A stretch of 64,000 bases of DNA, taken from contig OZ176054.1 of NCBI GenBank assembly GCA_964247055.1, positions 2,976,001 through 3,040,000 on the forward strand. The letters are read 5' to 3'. Position 1 is the first letter of the stretch. The number at the start of each line of letters is the position of its first letter. The DNA comes from Paragordius varius. Taxonomy: Eukaryota; Nematomorpha. Below are positions 14,721-23,729 of the stretch, piece after piece. A program made the translations under genes and the position numbers. Below the pieces are notes generated by a model, which searched no databases, had not been told where the DNA came from, and worked only from the letters and a program-made list of their open reading frames with translations.

Positions 14721-16576
14721 ATTGTAAAAATGTGTTTAAAAATCTAATATGCTTTATATCAAACTAAACCAATTTACAAAATAAGCTTTACTTGTAAATA
14801 AATTTATAAAAACTTAAAATTTTTGTTGAACCCGTCAAGAGCCGCAGTTTTGGTCATAAAAACGGTTTCGGAATTAGAATTTTGGTCCAACGTTTCAAAA
14901 AATGGAGAAAAAACATGGTTTACAAAAAGCGTTGCAAACATATTCGATTTTCAAAAATTCAATCAATATTGTTCCGTTTTTAACTATAAATAATTAGAAT
15001 TAAAAAAGTCATTTTTAAAATACTAAAAATGGGCCAACACTCAATAAAATACCGCATAAAGTTTGATTATCACCTCCTTTTTGCCCAAATTTTTTTCCCA
15101 CAATCGCATATATTATACCATTTACACTTCAAGAGTGTCCTTGAACAATTCAAGTTGGTCCTTTAACTTTTTTGTTTTGTTTTTAACTTTTATCAATTAA
15201 ATCGAAAATAATTCGTCTATTTTATTGTTTTTAACCTATTTTCTATTATTTAACATAAATTTTAAATAGATATCAACTTTTAATCTTTGAGAAACCGTAT
15301 ATCTTTATTAATTTCTTGAAATAATTTTGGATATTTATAAGATTTTAGCACGAAATGAAACAATATATAAGTTTTCTAGGTTATTAATTAAAATTTTTCA
15401 TTAAAAACATTTATAAGTCAAAAATTTGTTCAATTGAAAAAAAATAGTTTGAAACAAAAAAAAGGTTTTTCAATAAAATTTTTTATTTTTAAATGAATAA
15501 ATATATAATAAATAAAGAAAATTAGGTTAATAATAATTAAATAAAAAAATAAATGCAAAAATTATGGTTAAATCAAATATAAATTTTAAGGACCAACTTG
15601 AACTGTTCAAGGACCAACTTGAATTGTTCAAGGACCAACTTGAATTGTTCAAGGACCAACTTGAATTGTTCAAGGACACTCTTGAAGTGTAAATGGTATA
15701 TAAAATATGTACCAATTACCCCTTAAACAATTCAAATTTACCCTAAAATAAATTATGTGTTTTGTAAAGTTAAAAATCAACTATATTTTATTTATATATT
15801 TAAAAATAAAATTTTGTTTAAAATTAATATAATAAATACTGAAAAATAATACATTATGCCATGAGAATATATTTTATATTACATAATTATAAGTTATATT
15901 AGCCCGAAAACAGATACTTTATTTTTAGGCTGAATTTAAAATGTTAAGGGTAAATTTGAATCGTAAATATATAATTTACAAAAAGCGTTAAATATTTAGC
16001 ACAGATTAGAAATTAAACCGTGTAAATACTACAATTTTTACTCGATCATCTTTTATAATAATATGGCATAATTTTGAATTTATATCGTAAAAACTTTTTT
16101 TTGGTTATGTAGTCCAAAATTTCTATTTATGTGGCCCAACGCCCGTATATCAGTTATGGGTGGCGAACAGGCCGCTTCTGTGTTAACTCAAATAGCTGTG
16201 GATAAAGCCATTAGATCAGGAAAAACTAATTTAAGTCCTGAGGAACAAAATGAGATACGAAAACCATTGTTGGAACAATTTGAGTCTGAAGGAAGTCCTT
16301 ACTACTCCACTGCAAGGTATACATACGTATAATACAGTATGAGTAAATAAAATTTGTCAAATTTTGCGTGTCTAGCTAGTTACGGTAAATTAAATATTTT
16401 ATATAATATTTTTATGATTTTATATGGTGTAAAGAATTTGGGATGATGGAATAATAGATCCTCTGGATACGAGAACCGTATTAGCTTTGTGCTTAAACGT
16501 CTGCTTGAAAAACTCCGAAAAAGATGAAATTTCAGAAAGCCAAACTCATACATCCTATGGAATTTTTAGAATGTAA
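6734..16576 (+). CDS. MCCC2: Methylcrotonoyl-CoA carboxylase beta chain, mitochondrial, 15 exons, 559 aa
   Basis: Carboxyltransferase subunit of the biotin enzyme that converts 3-methylcrotonyl-CoA to 3-methylglutaconyl-CoA in leucine breakdown, in the mitochondrial matrix. Exons: 6734-6820, 6843-6909, 6936-7116, 7430-7557, 9731-9843, 11526-11639, 12088-12152, 12190-12319, 12670-12744, 12862-12934, 13015-13091, 13325-13391, 14263-14419, 16113-16316, 16435-16576. The total of 1680 nt closes in frame at family length (human about 563). The first 29 residues ([20 protein letters not shown]...) are basic without acidic residues early on, as expected of a mitochondrial presequence. Conserved blocks include [107 protein letters not shown] and the C-terminal GIFRM. 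Introns range from 22 bp to over 2 kb, the long ones full of repeats. An AATAAA lies at 16582-16587. It appears intact and ends tail-to-tail with NAA80. Confidence 0.95.
6821..6842 (+). other. 22-bp intron of MCCC2
   Basis: GT at 6821 and AG at 6842, phase 0, between codons for DYDFQ and TNHNN. The downstream frame is fixed by the family-like MESLVKEL block and the upstream frame by the presequence. Because 22 is not a multiple of three, read-through would lose the frame. Confidence 0.7.
6910..6935 (+). other. 26-bp intron of MCCC2
   Basis: GT...TTCAG segment, phase 1, joining NIEG to [15 protein letters not shown]. Both sides are conserved in the family (the GGGEKA..H.SRGKLLPRER region), so the boundaries are well constrained. 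Confidence 0.85.
7820..8160 (-). mobile_element. LINE 3' fragment (reverse-transcriptase C-terminal tail)
   Basis: On the minus strand, in MCCC2 intron 4, short frames read [15 protein letters not shown], then [16 protein letters not shown] and [13 protein letters not shown]. This resembles the arginine-rich tail after the reverse transcriptase of many insect LINEs (a G.P..RW...I........A..R..W pattern). Stops interrupt it and no upstream RT core is visible, so it is a truncated, dead copy. Confidence 0.45.
8275..8527. mobile_element. Foldback-like MITE, family 2
   Basis: The ends read ATATACCATTTACC...CAAATTTACCC and, inverted, GGGGGAATTTG...GTAAATGGTATAT. The core, with ATAATTTATTTTTAGGG, is shared with copies near 15.7, 17.9, 42.2, 46.4 and 48.4 kb. 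It lies in an MCCC2 intron. Confidence 0.65.
10100..11210. mobile_element. 1.1-kb non-autonomous element with inverted ends
   Basis: It starts ACACTAGACAACAAATTTT and ends AAATTTGTTGTCCAGTGT, inverted copies with one mismatch over 18 bases. The similarity extends loosely to a GCCATTC motif further in. A similar end (AAATTTGTTGTCTAGCG) recurs near 50110-50130. No transposase frame was found inside, and the superfamily is not determined. It sits in MCCC2 intron 5. Confidence 0.6.
12153..12189 (+). other. 37-bp intron of MCCC2
   Basis: GTTTGCC...CGCACAG, phase 2, between GGADLHCK and KSGVSDYY, a highly conserved stretch that fixes both splice sites. Confidence 0.9.
13661..13727 (-). ncRNA. Hammerhead-ribozyme-like fold, minus strand (left arm)
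   Basis: Reverse-complement twin of the fold in the right arm, with the same core, stem II and stem I elements and the same weak points. A transcript from either strand of the foldback would therefore carry one sense copy. Confidence 0.5.
13948..14014 (+). ncRNA. Hammerhead-ribozyme-like fold, plus strand (right arm)
   Basis: Core CTGATGA (13956-13962) is followed by stem II GTGC/GCAC closing a TAACAA loop (13963-13976), then GAAA (13977-13980). Stem III can form from TAGT and ACTA with one bulged C. The cleavage site would follow T13999. Stem I pairs TCGT (13951-13954) with ACGA (14001-14004), then, across an internal loop, GTG (13948-13950) with CAC (14012-14014). This is a type I layout with a stem-I internal loop able to contact loop II. 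The weak points are an A-G opposition next to the site and the bulge in stem III, so activity is uncertain. Confidence 0.55.
15115..15700. mobile_element. Foldback-like MITE whose right end is a 22-bp tandem array
   Basis: The left end reads TATACCATTTACACTTCAAGAGTGTCC. The right end is its inverse but is expanded to four direct copies of a unit like AAGGACCAACTTGAATTGTT (15590-15675). The ends resemble family 2 but the repeat unit differs, so this is a sister family. A family-2 element follows directly at 15700-15965. Confidence 0.65.
15700..15965. mobile_element. Foldback-like MITE, family 2
   Basis: CAATTACCCCTTAAACAATTCAAATTTACCC on the left and the inverted counterpart around 15930-15960. 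The family core TATTTTTAGG...GAATTT and a run matching the TAATAAATACTGAAAAAT / ATGCCAT segment of other copies are present. It sits just upstream of MCCC2 exon 14. Confidence 0.55.
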
Positions 16577-16751
16577 TTCGGAATAAAATTTATAGTATTA
16601 AATACATGAATATAAAAAATATTTATTAAAAGTTTACTAATAAATTATACTAGATTCATATTTCTATAATGTTATAAAAAATATATATTTATAATTATTA
16701 CAAAAAATGTTACGTCTTTAATAAAAATTCCCTAATCAGGCATTATATTAA

Positions 16752-17369
16752 CTAATATAACCGTTTAACCATCCAATAAACAGATTTGTTATACAGCTTA
16801 AGAGGAATATTTGATTGAGTATTCTTTAGTAATTTTTGGTCCTCGGGATTAACTGAATTTTTCTTATAACTAGTTGGCATTTGTGTGAACGAATAACCAC
16901 ATTTTAAATAAAATTGTTGCTTATCAACAGTTGTAAGGTACATTACATTGTAGCCAAGTCGTTTGATATAATTCTCTGCATGTTGAACTAACATGGTCCC
17001 TAATCCATTATTTCGATAATTAATATTTACAACTAAGGATTCTAATAAGCACCCATCAACGATAAGCAGGTGAGATATTTTGACGTATCCAATTACTTTA
17101 TGCAATATGTTATCAATTAAAATAAGTGACGTAGGCAAATTATCAATATTCAGAGCTCTTTCAATTGATATTTTACGTGCATTGTAGCTTCTTTTCCACT
17201 CTGAATTCAAAAGAAAAATTGTTTCATCCAAAAAATCCAAATTCTGGCCAAGCGCTTTAATTGAGTATTTTTGAATGAGTCCAGACAGCGTAAAATTGCA
17301 ATATGATAAAATAAAAGGTGTGATTAATACTGTAATCGCATAAACATAAATTTTGTTACTTAAAACCAT
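16752..17369 (-). CDS. NAA80: NAA80-like actin N-terminal acetyltransferase, single exon, 205 aa
   Basis: GNAT-fold enzyme. The family (NAA80, formerly NAT6) acetylates the processed N-terminus of actin in the cytosol. Visible features are the N-lobe LLNSEWKRS..AR (residues about 53-65), then a beta-4 strand LLESLVVNINYR and the acetyl-CoA loop NNGLGTML. These are followed by YLTTVDKQQFYLKCGY, equivalent to the LTT.DQ.HFY...GY block that marks this family, and a C-terminal VYWMVKRL like the family's IFWM ending. The first about 30 residues are hydrophobic and unlike the family; as no later in-frame Met precedes the fold, either this start is used or a 5' exon was missed. Its stop lies 176 bp from the MCCC2 stop, convergent. 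No damage is seen. Confidence 0.85.
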   Translation of the reverse strand: MVLSNKIYVYAITVLITPFILSYCNFTLSGLIQKYSIKALGQNLDFLDETIFLLNSEWKRSYNARKISIERALNIDNLPTSLILIDNILHKVIGYVKISHLLIVDGCLLESLVVNINYRNNGLGTMLVQHAENYIKRLGYNVMYLTTVDKQQFYLKCGYSFTQMPTSYKKNSVNPEDQKLLKNTQSNIPLKLYNKSVYWMVKRLY

Positions 17370-17460
17370 TTCTTAAATCTTAATTTTTCTTAAATAAATT
17401 ATTTTATTACAATTGTAAATACATCGATTGTGTAACTATACATTAGTATTTGATAATACA

Positions 17461-17463
17461 TAT

Positions 17464-17512
<49 letters not shown>
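17461..17512. repeat. (TA)n microsatellite
   Basis: About 50 bases of TA dinucleotides with two interruptions, between NAA80 and the receptor pseudogene. Confidence 0.9.
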
Positions 17513-17515
<3 letters not shown>

Positions 17516-17869
17516 TGTCCTAGTATACATATTGGGGGTATATCCCAGAGCTCAATAATGTTAATAAACCACTGTTTTGAAAATAATTAATAGTTTTATG
17601 ATTTTGATTTATTAATTTAAAAAACCCATATATAATTTTTAGCACTTGGTTAATATATTTTATTTTAAACTTTGTTTGAAAGTATGTCCTGTTTCAAGTG
17701 TTGTTCAGAGCTTTTTCGTACCGATTCTCATAACGCGTTTGGGTAACCTATGGATGGATACTACCCTTAATTATATTCCCTGTTATTTGGATCAAAGAAA
17801 GCTATAAAAGATCCTAAGCCTTATTTATACAATAATTTCGCATTTTTGCCACATCATTGGGTGCGATGT

Positions 17870-18167
17870 GCGATATACCACTTAAACTCAAATTCACCCT
17901 TCAACACTTTATATTATTTACGCTCCTTTCAGATTTTTGTAAATCAAAAATTAATTTTTAATTAAAATTAAAATAAAACAGAAAACGATAGACTATGCCA
18001 TAAAGACATATTTATATTAATAATGGTCAGGTTAGCTCAAACACACATAATTTATTTTTAGGATAAATTTGAAATGTTCGAAGGTGATGTAATGTTCAAG
18101 GGTGAAATTAAGATATTTGAGAGTGAATTTACTTAAATTAAATTTAATATGTAAATGTTATATAATG
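17870..18167. mobile_element. Foldback-like MITE, family 2 (shared by both receptor copies)
   Basis: GATATACCACTTAAACTCAAATTCACCC at the left, and GGATAAATTTGAAATGTTCG with several GGTGA-type units at the right. The same element sits at the same place in the receptor gene at 46423-46672, so it was there before the duplication. Confidence 0.75.
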
Positions 18168-18620
18168 GTTTTTCCAGGGTCCCATTTGTACTTTTGCAAA
18201 AAATTAAATTTTTGTAAAACTCGTTTAACGATTTTGTATAAAAAATTTATTTTTTTCCAAAGTAGAACTTGCAATTGGATCATTGTATTTAGTTTTTTTT
18301 TTAAAATACAAAAATCTTAATAAACTTTTCTCTTTTTTGATTTGCAAATATTAGTTAACATAAAAATGCACAAAAATCTCAGATAAATTTGGCTCATCTG
18401 TAAAGTGAGCAAACCTATGGTTAGCATGTCGCCACCGAATTATATTAAATTTAATTAAGGAAACTAGATAAACTAAACAAAAAGACTATAATAAAAGGCT
18501 GATTTTATAATGCCAATATATTGTAAAAATAAATTTAAAATTATTTAGGTTTTTAATTTAAGAGTTTTAAAAAAAATTTTGCCATGTCATGATTTAAATG
18601 TAATATGGTGCGAAAATGAA

Positions 18621-19194
18621 TAGCACTTGGATACAACACATTCATTTTAGTCCTTCGATTCAAAGTGGGGTAGTTTACCCCAGGCCTGTTTAAATTAAAT
18701 TCTTTAAAAAATATGGAATGAATTGAAATCATGGCAAAATTTTGCCTTTATATAACATTAATAAACCAAAATATATAAAATTTTTACAAATATACAGGAT
18801 ATAATTTATTTTAAGCTAAAACCGAAAGGTAAAAATTAAGTCAACGTAACATGTGTGCATTGATAAAATTGAAAAATAATACAAAATAAACCGCTTTTTA
18901 TATTTCTATCAATGTTAGATGTAATTTAAATAAAAAATTGGCTTTAATTTTACCCTCAAAATTAAATGAAGGCGATATTTTGCAAAAAGTTAGTAAAAGG
19001 GGCGACGAAGTAGTTTGACATGGAACTTTTTTCTCAAAACAAAATTTTATTTAGATATTTTGGCATAATATAATGTTTATCAGGATAGAAGTATAAATTT
19101 AAATTAAGACCGTTTCCTCTAATAGTTTTTTAAAAATCCTATCCTAAATTTAGTCTGGGGTATTTAGATACCCCAATTTGAATTGAAGTGTTAA
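18621..19194 (+). mobile_element. TTAA-flanked MITE, family 1
   Basis: CACTTGGATACAACACATTC at the left and GGGGTATTTAGATACCCC...GAAGTGTTAA at the right. It is nested in an intron of the receptor pseudogene and absent from the equivalent intron of the gene, so it inserted after the duplication. Confidence 0.85.
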
Positions 19195-20559
19195 TATGAT
19201 TGGTTATATAATATTTGACTCATATTCTCTTTCGACTAGGTTGTAAAATATTTTTTAATACTTTACACACATATGCAATTATTTATAGGAAATTATGCAA
19301 AGGCTTTTTTTTGATAGCTTGTTAAACATTCATTTCCTTTTATTGGTTTATTAAACCCAATAAGTTTTAAATCAAAATTTGCCATCATAGCTATTCAAGT
19401 AATATCAGTTTTTCTATCATTTAAAAATTAACCTTTAATAGGATCTGTTTATAGATTTTCGCAGATCTCATACTGTTGTTTCCTGAACCCTAAGGTTAGT
19501 TTTTAATATGGTCCTCTAGTTCACGAAAGCAGCGTATTATTTTCCCCAAAAATATTTTAGGCGTTTTTTTAGTTCAACCATGCTTGGCTGAACGCGGACG
19601 GAACTTTTTTAATTTTTTTAACATTAGGAAACTAGATTAATATAATTCGTAATGTATTCCTAATGTGGAAAAACATTCGAATAAGTTAGGGTATATATGT
19701 TAGCTATTTGCCCGTTGTAAGGTGTCAATAAAGTCTTATGACAAAAAATTTCGTATCCAACCCGATTTTATTAACCAATATCGTGTGTTTTCACTATTAT
19801 TATAAGTTCCATTTCCACTCACCATTATCTATTTACAACGGCTAAAAAACATCAATGGGACCGATATATAAAGATATATTCTTTCCCACATACTCCTATC
19901 GGAATATAAGATTATTTAATGAATATGTATAATTGATATTAGAGACTAGATTTAATATTCTCATAGTCTGGAATCTTAGGTATATAAAACTATTACGCAG
20001 AATCACGATTGCCCCAAATCAGCAATACCTATGACTCAGGGTTTCATTCTTATGCCTAATGTCGGATTGTCGGTTAAATCGACATCAAAAAATAATATCG
20101 CAGATTATTTTCTTTGTCTTTCTCTCCGAATTTAACCTATTCTTAGAGAGATATTTAAATTTGTGCTTAGTCGACTGCGCGTTGGCCCTCTAATACGGAA
20201 GTCTCGAAACCAACTGCCAAATCAAATATATAAATATGTATATTAAATTTGTATTCGGCGGTTTTATGTACATATTATTCAGATCTCCTTTTATCCACAA
20301 ACTAAATAACATCCAGTTAAACCATAATTTTTCTCCTAGAATAATATAATTTATTCTACTACTTCTTTTCTGCCCCTGCAACGCTCTCGCATCCGGCTAG
20401 TATTTCGGAATCCCTAATTAAAATTGAATATATTTTTTCCTATACAATATTAAAATACCCTGGTTTCTCTTAACATTTTGAATTTTAAAAAGTAGGCTTT
20501 ATGTATATCGAATTGTAACGTATTAATTTTTTAATAATTTTATACTGAAAACATGGTAC

Positions 20560-20571
<12 letters not shown>

Positions 20572-20600
<29 letters not shown>
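20572..20600. repeat. (AT)n microsatellite
   Basis: About 28 bases of AT dinucleotides inside the left outer arm; the right arm lacks a comparable run. Confidence 0.85.
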
Positions 20601-20605
<5 letters not shown>

Positions 20606-21315
20606 AAACATGGATCGCTTTATCAACAATCATTTATAGTTTTTAATATTTCAAGCTTTTATAAAATTCAAAAATTATTGAAAATTACAATTGATCTTAC
20701 AAAAATGTTTAACCCTCATCTTTGATAACAAACAAATAGTATCCTCATTCTAAATCAATGGTACTCTAACTGTGGGCCACGGACTACATTAGACCCTAAA
20801 AATGCTTTCATACGGAACTAATTATCCACTAAAGGTTGATTTCATTGTTCAATGATCGCTTAAAAATAAAATGGGTGGTAAAATTTAATTTATTTTCTTA
20901 TTTTATAATTTAGAAATATCGGAAATGTTTTTTTTTGTAATTTTCTATTTTTATTCTATATGAATTTATTTGAGAACATTTTCAGTTTTTTCATTAAAGT
21001 TATTTACAAGACACAACACATATTGAAAAAATGAATAGAAAAAACACAAACCCTTTATCGAGAAATCCTAATTATTAATGGTTGCAATTATTAATTTATG
21101 AATTTAATCAAGATCTAATCATAGATCAGTTAAAAACTGCAGTTTGTTAATTCATTATGATTTGGACGCATTAAATACATGTTAAAATTTATCGTTATCA
21201 TTATATTGATGCCTTTAAGAAGTTGCAATATTATTGTATAGTTATTGATTTTATAACTTTATACTACAGTAAATACTATCATAATTTTGTTATGACAACT
21301 AACGAATATCTAAAA

Positions 21316-21569
21316 CAGGGGTGTCCAACACAAATGGCTTCGCGGCCGCATTTTTGGACAAAAAAATCTGGTGAGCCGAATTCACAAAATATATGGATAT
21401 CAGCAATATATTAAATATAAACAAAAGATTATTAAAACTACTATTTATTTTAATAATTGTTGTTAGTTTTTTACCAAATTAGGAAGTAATTTGTTTAAAA
21501 AAATTAACTTTACTTAGATTTCGTATTTCTCGAAAGGGCCTCATGCGGGCCGCGTTTTGGCCACCCCTG
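21316..21569. mobile_element. Non-autonomous hAT element, left-arm copy
   Basis: It begins CAGGGGTGTCCAAC and ends GGCCACCCCTG, classic hAT ends. The flanks ATCTAAAA and ATCTAATA are an 8-bp target duplication with one change. The reverse copy sits at the matching place in the right arm (39147-39384). Confidence 0.85.
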
Positions 21570-22039
21570 ATCTAATATTACCAATAATAAATACAACACA
21601 TAATAAATATTTTTTTAGAATATAATTGTATATTTTTGAAATATTTTGTCCCTATTTATACGGATGGTTGTCTATCTTATATTGGAATCACTAATAGACT
21701 TACCTTTTTTATAAAAATTATCTGCGAAACCTTTTGTCCTTTTATTGTATAGAAACATAGTTGCGTGCCTTTAATATGAGTTCAATTCGGTAATTGAAAC
21801 GGTTGATGACATTAACGTCAATCGGTTAGAGAATTTAAACATCGTATCAAAATCTAAAATAAATTATATAAGTATTACTAAGGCAATAAATTTAATACAA
21901 ATCTTCCAGTTAACAAAACAACATTAATCATATATTTTCGCGAGAAAAATTAATATTAAAAGGAAATTTTATTTATTCATTAATTTTCCATTTAAACGAC
22001 TCATGAAGAATATATTGAAATCACTATAATAATAGGTAA

Positions 22040-23700
22040 TTTTCATGCAAGGTGCTCACAAAAAAATATTCTGAAACATATTTATTGAGATAGGAAAATG
22101 AAGCAGGAATATCATGGGGCTTTTGGTTTTGGCTCTTACGAGTGATATATGAAAGTTATTTCCACTTTTGTGGTAACTTGTTCCATATCAGAAAATAATT
22201 TGGGCACACTTTGTTAAATTTTTTGGGTTAAAGCTAAATTCTACATTCCAAAAAATATCACTAAAATATATAAGAAACCACATACACAAAGAAAAACAAT
22301 TTTTTATAAATTTTTAATTTTTATATGTGGGCCGAAAGTCCCAAATTTTTAAACTCGTTCAAAATGTGCGAATTCTTTTAAAATAAAAACAAATTCCCAA
22401 GATTGTGCGGTAAAAATTTTAAATATATGCTAAATTTTGACATCAAAAAGGTTTTTCCGAAAAAATGGATTATTTGCTTAAAAATCTAATTTATAGCAAA
22501 ATTTTGTCAAAGCGTACTTCATACTATCTTGAGGTATGGTGGAAACGGTATAAAAAGGATTTAAAATATTATAAAAGCACTTATTCCATATAATTTGATG
22601 ATGTCGAACATTTCTATCACCTCAGAAATATGATTAAAAAATATTTCAAAATTATTGTTAACACTTGGATACAGCACACTCATTTTAGTCCTTCGATTCA
22701 AATTGGGGTAGTTGGATACCCCAGGCCTTAAAATCAAATATTTTATAAAGTATGGAAGAAATCGAAACCATGGCAAAACTGTACACTATAACATTAATAA
22801 ACCGAAATAAAAAAAATTATTCAAAAATACTTGTTATTACTTATTTTAAAACCAAAAGGTAATTTCGTCAACCAGACATGGGTGAAATGGTAATATTAAA
22901 TAATACAAAATAAACCGCTTTTTCCTTTTCTATCAATGTGAGATGTAATTTAAATAAAAAATTAGCTTAAATTTTACCCTTAAAATTAAGATTATATTTT
23001 GCAAAAATTTTGTAAACTAACAATGGCGTCGAAGTAGTTTGACATGGACCTTTTTTTTCAAAACAAAATAAAGATATTTTGGCATTATTTATATATTTTT
23101 TATCAGGAGATAAGCATAAATTTAAATTGGAACCGTTGCCTTTAGTAGTTTTTTAAAAATATTAGTTTAAATTTAGTCTGGGGTATTTAGATACCCCAAT
23201 TTGAATCAAAGTGTTAAATAAAATTGTTTTTTTTAACTCAAATTAAGCAAACGAACCTTTAGATCAAAACACAAAAGAGATTGAAATGTTCGGCATCATC
23301 ACTGATATTTTAAAGCGTTTTTATACCGTTTCCATGAAAAGGAAACACTTTTAATATATTTTTAGTTTATGTTAATGTTGGCATATAATTAACATTCTTG
23401 TCGCGCATCGGCATTTTTGCGTTATATTAAGAGAACTAGCCTATTTTGGAATAGGGAAATAGTTTGGGTCTTCCCAATCTAAAAATTTAAATTTTACAAA
23501 AATATTGTTTTGCTTCTTATATGTGATTGATATATTTTGATATTTTTTGGAATTAAGCATTTAACTATAATCTAAAAACTTTATTTTTGTCATATTCTGA
23601 TATGGAGCAGATGGCACAAAAGTGTAAATAACTTTCTCCGATCGTTTCTAAGGGCCATAACCAAAAACCCCATAACAATCCTGATACATTTTCTCATCAC
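22040..23700. repeat. Palindromic unit P1
   Basis: The half at 22077-22500 (CATGGGGCTTTTGG ... CCCAAATTTT ... motifs) is inverted at about 23330-23700. The centre carries GATGATGTCGAACATT and, inverted, AATGTTCGGCATCATC. A family-1 MITE is inserted at the centre. Two related units lie at 26640-31090 (P2) and 36461-36890 (P3, half only). No protein-coding frame. Confidence 0.8.
22658..23217 (+). mobile_element. TTAA-flanked MITE, family 1
   Basis: A 560-bp copy with TTAA at both edges, left subterminal hairpin GGGGTAGTTGGATACCCC and right hairpin GGGGTATTTAGATACCCC. It sits at the centre of palindromic unit P1. The equivalent centre of P2 is empty. Confidence 0.9.
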
Positions 23701-23729
23701 AATATACAAATTTCATCATATATTTTGTA

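Larger units (their letters stand above)
17641..19494 (+). pseudogene. Partial inverted copy of the class B receptor gene
   Basis: Three blocks match, in reverse orientation, exons of the receptor gene at 43.7-52 kb. These are 17641-17835 (TM3-TM4 exon, with an internal deletion and a stop after AFSYRFS; still reads RVWVTYGWILPL), about 19290-19405 (TM6 exon, scrambled frame) and 19453-19494 (TM7 exon, reads SYCCFLNPK then a GT donor). The introns also match. A family-2 MITE follows the TM3-TM4 exon in both copies, and the intron near 18170-18300 aligns to 46200-46390. TM1, TM2 and the tail exon are absent. A family-1 MITE (18621-19194) is inserted only in this copy. Dead paralogue. Confidence 0.85.
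19500..21900 (+). repeat. Outer inverted-repeat arm, left (C)
   Basis: Reverse complement of about 38930-41420. Anchors: TTGCCCCAAATC (20003) against ATTTAGCC/TTGGGGCAA (near 40650); GTGCTTAGTCGAC (20163) against GTCGACTAAGCAC (near 40480); CATTGATGTTTTTT shared near 19850 and 41020. Divergence is moderate, with many indels. It starts a few bases after the TM7 exon donor of the receptor pseudogene, so the block is inserted in or fused to that intron. No gene recognised. Confidence 0.8.

Noticed and set aside
15527-15715. Repetitive peptide (SLNNSSW repeats) as a small protein
   Set aside because: It is the translation of the 22-bp tandem array in a MITE end.
22658-22730. tRNA-like B box (CCTTCGATTCAAA) suggesting a SINE
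   Set aside because: The A-box-like motif is on the wrong side, there is no 3' tail, and the copies have inverted ends with TTAA borders.
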